64,000 nucleotides of DNA from Botryotinia globosa (lineage: Eukaryota; Ascomycota; Leotiomycetes; Helotiales; Sclerotiniaceae). Shown here piece by piece: positions 59,331 to 64,000 of this stretch (the stretch's first letter is position 1; each line of letters opens with the position of its first letter). The stretch lies in NCBI GenBank assembly GCA_014898425.1, contig RCSZ01000005.1:496001-560000 (forward strand), given 5' to 3'. The notes beneath the pieces were generated by a model. The model was not told the origin of the DNA, did not search any database, and worked only from the letters and a program-made list of their open reading frames with translations. The position numbers and the translations under genes are program-made.

Positions 59331-62192
59331 TCACGACTGTTGTGTAGGAGGCCTCCACGATCCAAACAAATCAAAGGATTCTCTGCTCCATGGCCCTTTG
59401 AGGTCTCTTTCACTCCCTAAATTCCCTGTTATGTCGTTTGTAGTGTTCCTTCTGCTTCCGAGGCCCCCAAGAATGGCCGCGGGTGGACCCATTTGATTGA
59501 CAGGTGGAGATAGTGCGTGCAGGGTTCTCTTGGCAGTTTTTTGAATTGACATTCCACGAGTTGCGGGGTTAATGATTCTAGACCGTGAAGGACCCTGATC
59601 TCCAGAAGTGGAGGCCTCTGAAGCACGACTTTGCGTTTCTTTCGCTGCTATCTGATTTGCTGACATGAATCCACTAGTTTCATCGTTTCTTGTTTCGCCG
59701 ACGGAGAAAATGTCTGGAATTGAGCTTGTTGACTGCTTAATTTCGACATTTTTGGAAGGTTCTGCCGCTGTGAGGGAAGCCGCATCTTGGTCAGTCAGAC
59801 TAGAACTCGTCTTGATCAGGGATCTCTCCACTTCATGCTGATTTCGTGTCGGTGCCAATTTGGCCATGAAGCGGCCAGTCGCATTAAAAGTAGAACCATT
59901 AGATGTCATACCTACCAAGATCTTATCTGAGTCGATAACATTCGAGTGCATACCAGGTGCAACAGCAGCATTTGGTGATACTGTGACTGTTTTTGATGCC
60001 AAAACAGTGGAATCGTTTTTGCTTGCAATATCGGAATTGGGACATATCATAGTTCTTGGAACTGCCAGGTTTTGTTGGAGGGCACATGACGCAGAGGTTA
60101 TCTTCTTTGCAGGGTGAGGTGTTATAAGAGAATCGTTATCAGAGAGATTAGGATTAAAGATAGAGTTAGACATTGCTGTCGTGTCATTTTCTGCAACTAA
60201 CGGTGGCACATTGGATTCTAGACGCGTCTCGACATTTTCGGTCGTTGAGGCCCGGTCCGAAGCAGCGCCCTTATGCAGGCCAGTAGAATTTATGGATGGT
60301 TTCTGGGTACTTCTTGACGTCTCGGGTAGATGCTTAGGTGATGTTTGTGAAACGGGTTGACCATCTTGAGTTTTCTGTTCGATTGCCTGAGGGATCTTCT
60401 CATTCAAGACCGAGACATGTTCTAAGTCACACTGTCCGGACCTCTCTTCAATGCTCTCCGATTGGCATTGTTGTTTGAATAATGAATGTTCTTGATCTTC
60501 TCTCGTGGCCAGCGCGACAATGGGTATGGATTTCTGGGCCTCTGGAGGACTAGTACGACGCAGGATAGCATCTACTGTTTGACGATTGATAGGAATGTTT
60601 CCTGGATAGGACGGAGGCTCTTCGAGATCACTAAACCTTAGACTTTCTGGAAATGGTGAGGTTTGCGGCCCATCAGTTCCATCGTCATTGACCGAATTTT
60701 TACCTAAATCACTATCAATCGCCGGCCTGCGAGGCGAAGATGATTTCACTATAGGCAAGACATCATTTCGCTCGGTAAATCTGGTGGCCTCTTGTTCTAG
60801 CGCCAATTGTATAGATTGGTTGCTGGAAGATGGTATCGCTGGATGAATCACAGAATCTAACTTGATTGATCCGCTGGCTCCCTGCAATTCCAATGGAGAA
60901 GATCGGGAGCCGAGTTGATCCATACACATCAACATCTTGTTGCGTGGGCGAGACTTGATACGAAGAGACGAATGAGCTCTTTCCTGTGGTTTTTTCAGTG
61001 ATGAAGTATTGTTCTGAGACTCCTTCTTTGTACCTGATACTTTTGCTGCCTGTTTAGGTACTGGTGTAATTGCTGATGGCGAGGATGACAATTGCGGTGT
61101 CTGCTCAGATGTATTGGGTAGAGATTCTTTCTTCTCCCGGGCAACTTTCCTCGGCTTTGTTACTGGAATCGGGCGGCCATCTTCATCGGAGCTTGTATCC
61201 ATTGACAACTCGATTGTTTTCGCTTGCTTCTTCTGCACAATTACATTTCTTTCTATATTTCTAGGCGTAGGTTCACGAAAAGACGAAAGTGATAGAGATG
61301 CTCCGGTGAGATTGCTAGCATATCCGCTTTTTTCGGGCTTATCTCTCTTTCTTGCTTGCATTCGACTTTTAGAGGAATTCGCATCCCTGGTGACGTGACC
61401 GGCCAGACCTTGGCTTCCGTTTGACAGGATGTCTTCATCATAATTCCCATTATCTTTAGTATCGTTAACATCTGGTCGTTGGACTTTCTTCAGCTTCAAG
61501 GACTGATGTCGTATAGGTCCCGTGCTCGATAGTGTCGGCGTGAATGACAAAGTAGCCCCCATAAGATTTTGCGCGAATCCATTTTTAGGTGGCGGCTCAT
61601 TTACCTTTCTTCTTTTCGTAGGCCTAGGACTCTCGGTTTCGCCGGCATTTCTAGCATTTAACATCTGCCGCTGTTCGAATGGAGACGTATTTAACACAAG
61701 TGCCTTTCCGTAATGACCGGAAGGTGTGCCGAGTATAGAGTTGAGTGGTTTCGGCTTTAGATGAGCTGCAGCAATAGTTTGCGACCGAATGATGGATGCT
61801 GCGGATCGTGCTGGTGATGAGTCTCCGTTTCTTGCAATAAATCTCTCCTCCCTTTCTTTAACTCTTTTTTCAATGAGCTCGGTAAGATCTTGGTCCTTCT
61901 TCTCGATAAACTCCGATACTTCGACCAATATTCCGTTTCTTTCCAACTCCAACTCGGCCCCTTCGTCAAGTGGAGCCTTTTCGCGCCAATGTGCATCTCC
62001 TACCAAATTCGATCTTTCGTCAAACACCATAACACGCTTATTGAAAGTGTGGTATTTGAGTCGCCCATCTTGCCAACGCTTCTGTTTTCGACGGGTATCA
62101 GCTGTATAGAGGCAACGAAATTCGAGGACAGGAGCTGTATTTTGATCTGGAGGAACGTCCATAGACATGGCAACATTGGCGGAGGCCGTCAT
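59331..62192 (-). CDS. DUF2439-domain protein (Mte1/ZGRF1 N-terminal type), probable genome-maintenance factor
   Basis: A single exon of 953 residues. Residues ~20-100 form the DUF2439 domain: VLEFRCLYTADTRRKQKRWQ, then DGRLKYHTFNKRVMVFDE and GDAHWREKAPLDEGAELELE, matching the Tudor-like domain of budding yeast Mte1 and the N-terminus of human ZGRF1. The remaining ~850 residues are low in hydrophobic content and rich in Ser, Thr, Lys and Pro, with short basic motifs (PTKRRKVNEP, a probable nuclear signal) and several repeats of a GFAQNLMGATLSF / GYASNLTGASLSL motif (near 205-220 and 290-300). Mte1 binds the Mph1/FANCM helicase at D-loops and telomeres; a similar nuclear role here is an inference from the domain. 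No helicase domain follows, as in fungal Mte1 and unlike ZGRF1. Confidence 0.85.
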   Translation of the reverse strand: MTASANVAMSMDVPPDQNTAPVLEFRCLYTADTRRKQKRWQDGRLKYHTFNKRVMVFDERSNLVGDAHWREKAPLDEGAELELERNGILVEVSEFIEKKDQDLTELIEKRVKEREERFIARNGDSSPARSAASIIRSQTIAAAHLKPKPLNSILGTPSGHYGKALVLNTSPFEQRQMLNARNAGETESPRPTKRRKVNEPPPKNGFAQNLMGATLSFTPTLSSTGPIRHQSLKLKKVQRPDVNDTKDNGNYDEDILSNGSQGLAGHVTRDANSSKSRMQARKRDKPEKSGYASNLTGASLSLSSFREPTPRNIERNVIVQKKQAKTIELSMDTSSDEDGRPIPVTKPRKVAREKKESLPNTSEQTPQLSSSPSAITPVPKQAAKVSGTKKESQNNTSSLKKPQERAHSSLRIKSRPRNKMLMCMDQLGSRSSPLELQGASGSIKLDSVIHPAIPSSSNQSIQLALEQEATRFTERNDVLPIVKSSSPRRPAIDSDLGKNSVNDDGTDGPQTSPFPESLRFSDLEEPPSYPGNIPINRQTVDAILRRTSPPEAQKSIPIVALATREDQEHSLFKQQCQSESIEERSGQCDLEHVSVLNEKIPQAIEQKTQDGQPVSQTSPKHLPETSRSTQKPSINSTGLHKGAASDRASTTENVETRLESNVPPLVAENDTTAMSNSIFNPNLSDNDSLITPHPAKKITSASCALQQNLAVPRTMICPNSDIASKNDSTVLASKTVTVSPNAAVAPGMHSNVIDSDKILVGMTSNGSTFNATGRFMAKLAPTRNQHEVERSLIKTSSSLTDQDAASLTAAEPSKNVEIKQSTSSIPDIFSVGETRNDETSGFMSANQIAAKETQSRASEASTSGDQGPSRSRIINPATRGMSIQKTAKRTLHALSPPVNQMGPPAAILGGLGSRRNTTNDITGNLGSERDLKGPWSRESFDLFGSWRPPTQQS

Positions 62193-62972
62193 TTTTAAAG
62201 TGTTGAGAATAATCGATATGACTCATAGTGTCAAGGCAATTGTCAAGCAGCAGGCAACTTTCAAGGGAAACGTCCCTGTCGTGCCTGAACATCAATCTTT
62301 AGATTTCGTTGTTTCCTTACGTGACGCGAAACCTAGCAGTGATACTCTGATCTAACGCGCCGACTCCCCGCTAACACGTGATGATAACTGGAGTTCCCGA
62401 TAACGGATCTGTTATATTGGTGTCAGTCATGAAACCAAAATTTGCAGATTATATAACTGGTGATTAGGTGTAAATATCGAGACTTGGAATATAGGCGTTA
62501 AACGTTGAATTGGGAAATGGGTACCTTTTTATACAACTAATGACAATATAAGAAGGTGAAGAAACTATTCTAAACTATAGCCCTATTGACACAGTTAGAT
62601 GGGAGCAAAAGGATGAAAACCATAAATGTGTATTGGGATTTCATTGTTTAAGATTACATTGATTGAAGTCTGGAAATCTTAGATTTAGTTGAATATTGAA
62701 GTTTGCATATTTCATGAGCGGCGATGAATCTCGGGTGAAAACCAAGGGCTATTCTCCTGGATGATATCTTCATGTCAGTACCGAGTTCTTGAACTGTGTA
62801 TACTATTTACCTAATCGTCATATTGCCATGCGTCTCAACTGCGATTTAAGGTATCGAATGGTCCACAATTCAAATTGAAGGAGAGTTATTCAAACGTACC
62901 CAAGTCCAAAAACTCCCTGGATAAATGTTTGGTTAATTGCTTGAAATTCTATCACTCATCTATACTTTCATT
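62193..62972. promoter_or_regulatory. Divergent promoter region, DUF2439 gene / cutinase
   Basis: About 780 bases between divergent starts, AT-rich in its middle. No specific element called; no further gene seen. Confidence 0.5.
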
Positions 62973-63797
62973 ATGTTGACCCCCTTTGCCTCGTCGCTTA
63001 TGCTGCTCCTGCCCGCTCTGACAACCGCTCGCGTGGCACATCAATCTCGAGCTCTTGTCAATAGCACTGCATGCGCTACGATCCATTTGATCATAGCTCG
63101 TGGAACGACTGAGAGCTACCCCGGGACTATGAAGAGCTTGGCCGGGTTGATTACCGATGCCAATCCAGGCACCGATTACGACAGTGTCATCTATCCTGCT
63201 ACGGACGAGACCTCCACAAACAGCTATGCTGAAGGGCTTGTGGCTGCTTATGCAGAATCATGTGAAGATTCGAAAATTATCTTCCTAGCCTACTCTCAAG
63301 TGCGTTGTCTTTCTATGAGATGTTAAATGTAGGCCAATTCGAATAGGGCGCTATGGTTATTAGAGACATGCTAGCTGGTGGAGGCGGAGATGAGATTCTC
63401 GGTGCAGGAAATGGATCACTCCCCATTAATTCGAAAGTTGGGGACCGCATGACTGCTCTAGTCCTATATGGAGACCCAAGACACATCCCCAACGAGAGCT
63501 TTGATGTCGGGAACAACAATGTAACCGGCGTAAGTAATGCTGACCGAGCCACGGCACGTGAAGCCGAAAGAAAATATGAGCCAAAAAGGTGCTGACCAAT
63601 TTCTAGAAATATCCAAGAACTGCTTCACAGATTTCGGTCATCGAAAATCAATATGCTTCAAAGATCGCAGACTACACTACTGCAATGTTGACGATCCAGT
63701 ATGTGCTAGCGGTACTAATCTTACAGCTCATGTTGTATATCCTCCAGATTGGGATACCACTGCTGCTGCTTGGGTTCAGACTATGCTGGAAGGATAG
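62973..63797 (+). pseudogene. Cutinase (CE5 family), frame broken by a 5-bp tandem duplication
   Basis: Exons 62973-63299, 63347-63529 and 63607-63797 with introns of 47 and 77 nt. A signal peptide (MLTPFASSLMLLLPALTTA) starts a secreted protein. The CE5 core is clear: HLIIARGTTES, then AYSQGA with the nucleophile Ser (~108), then LVLYGDPRH. In exon 3 the frame reads YASKIADY and then meets ACTAC twice in a row (63671-63675, 63676-63680). After the second copy the conserved continuation (YCNVDDPVCASG, with the catalytic Asp region, and TAHVVYPPDW, with the catalytic His) is in another frame and stays open to the TAG at 63797. The straight frame instead gives an unrelated hydrophobic tail. Cutinases cleave plant cuticle polyester. 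As read, this copy would lack the Asp-His half of its catalytic triad. Confidence 0.75.
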
Positions 63798-64000
63798 TCG
63801 ATACCTTACTGCTTATACTACTGGGCAATGTGTGAAACCCTAAAAAAAGCCGGACCCAGGACGTTTGATGTAGAATATTCACTAAGCAACCGACTAATAA
63901 ATAGTCGTTGGATGGAAATAGATCCGAAAAATAGAACCCACTAGCTTATATAATGATAGCCCCCTAATCCACTAATCCATAGTTCAAGAATATGACGGGT

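Noticed and set aside
1..64000. CRISPR arrays, bacterial operons, secondary-metabolite cluster, viral genes
   Set aside because: Looked for and not seen. Tandem repeats are plain micro- and minisatellites, and the genes are ordinary intron-bearing fungal genes.

Overview
The window reads as nuclear DNA of a filamentous ascomycete, most likely a leotiomycete of the Botrytis/Sclerotinia kind. This is inferred from gene content and style: short introns (mostly 45-70 nt) with CTAAC branch points and GT..AG borders, fungal-specific proteins (TOM5, MZM1, NUP57, a DUF2439 protein, a SLIP-GC-like GTPase), and long gene-poor stretches with strongly AT-rich islands. The species cannot be fixed from the sequence alone.

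Layout. 1-1562: a partial, membrane-anchored protein of unknown function leaving the left edge. 1.6-18.4 kb: gene-poor, repeat-rich DNA holding only an intron-containing tRNA-Cys, a phosducin-like protein gene and a heterotrimeric G-protein beta gene; the rest is microsatellites, two AT islands and a long tract whose + strand is almost free of G. 18.4-28 kb: an adenosine-deaminase-like gene with a frameshifting 23-bp duplication, an ACMSD-type amidohydrolase divergent from a 2OG-Fe(II) oxygenase, and an F-box gene. 28.4-49.4 kb: a dense block of conserved housekeeping genes: glycine decarboxylase (GCV2), TOM5, a GNAT acetyltransferase, NUP57, complex I subunit NDUFA8, a large SLIP-GC-like GTPase, zuotin, MZM1, the splicing factor SLT11/ECM2 and ERG6. 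49.4-52.5 kb: gene-free, with a solo LTR flanked by a target-site duplication and a repeated CRE/CCAAT module. 52.5-64 kb: a DUF1993 protein, a degenerate kinase-like gene with an in-frame stop, a zinc-finger protein with two C-terminal membrane helices, a DUF2439 (Mte1/ZGRF1-type) protein and a cutinase gene frameshifted by a 5-bp duplication.

How the genes relate. The phosducin-like protein and G-beta are known partners: this chaperone class assembles or stabilises G-beta-gamma. Here they lie next to each other on the same strand across a 6.4-kb gene-free gap. Four genes of the central block serve mitochondria (glycine cleavage, protein import, complex I, complex III assembly). No biosynthetic cluster, CRISPR array or complete transposon was seen. 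The most notable signals are small lesions and duplications inside genes: duplicated alternative last exons in G-beta, exact tandem duplications breaking the deaminase and the cutinase, and an in-frame stop in the kinase-like gene. All exon structures were read by eye from splice signals and family conservation and have not been tested against transcripts.
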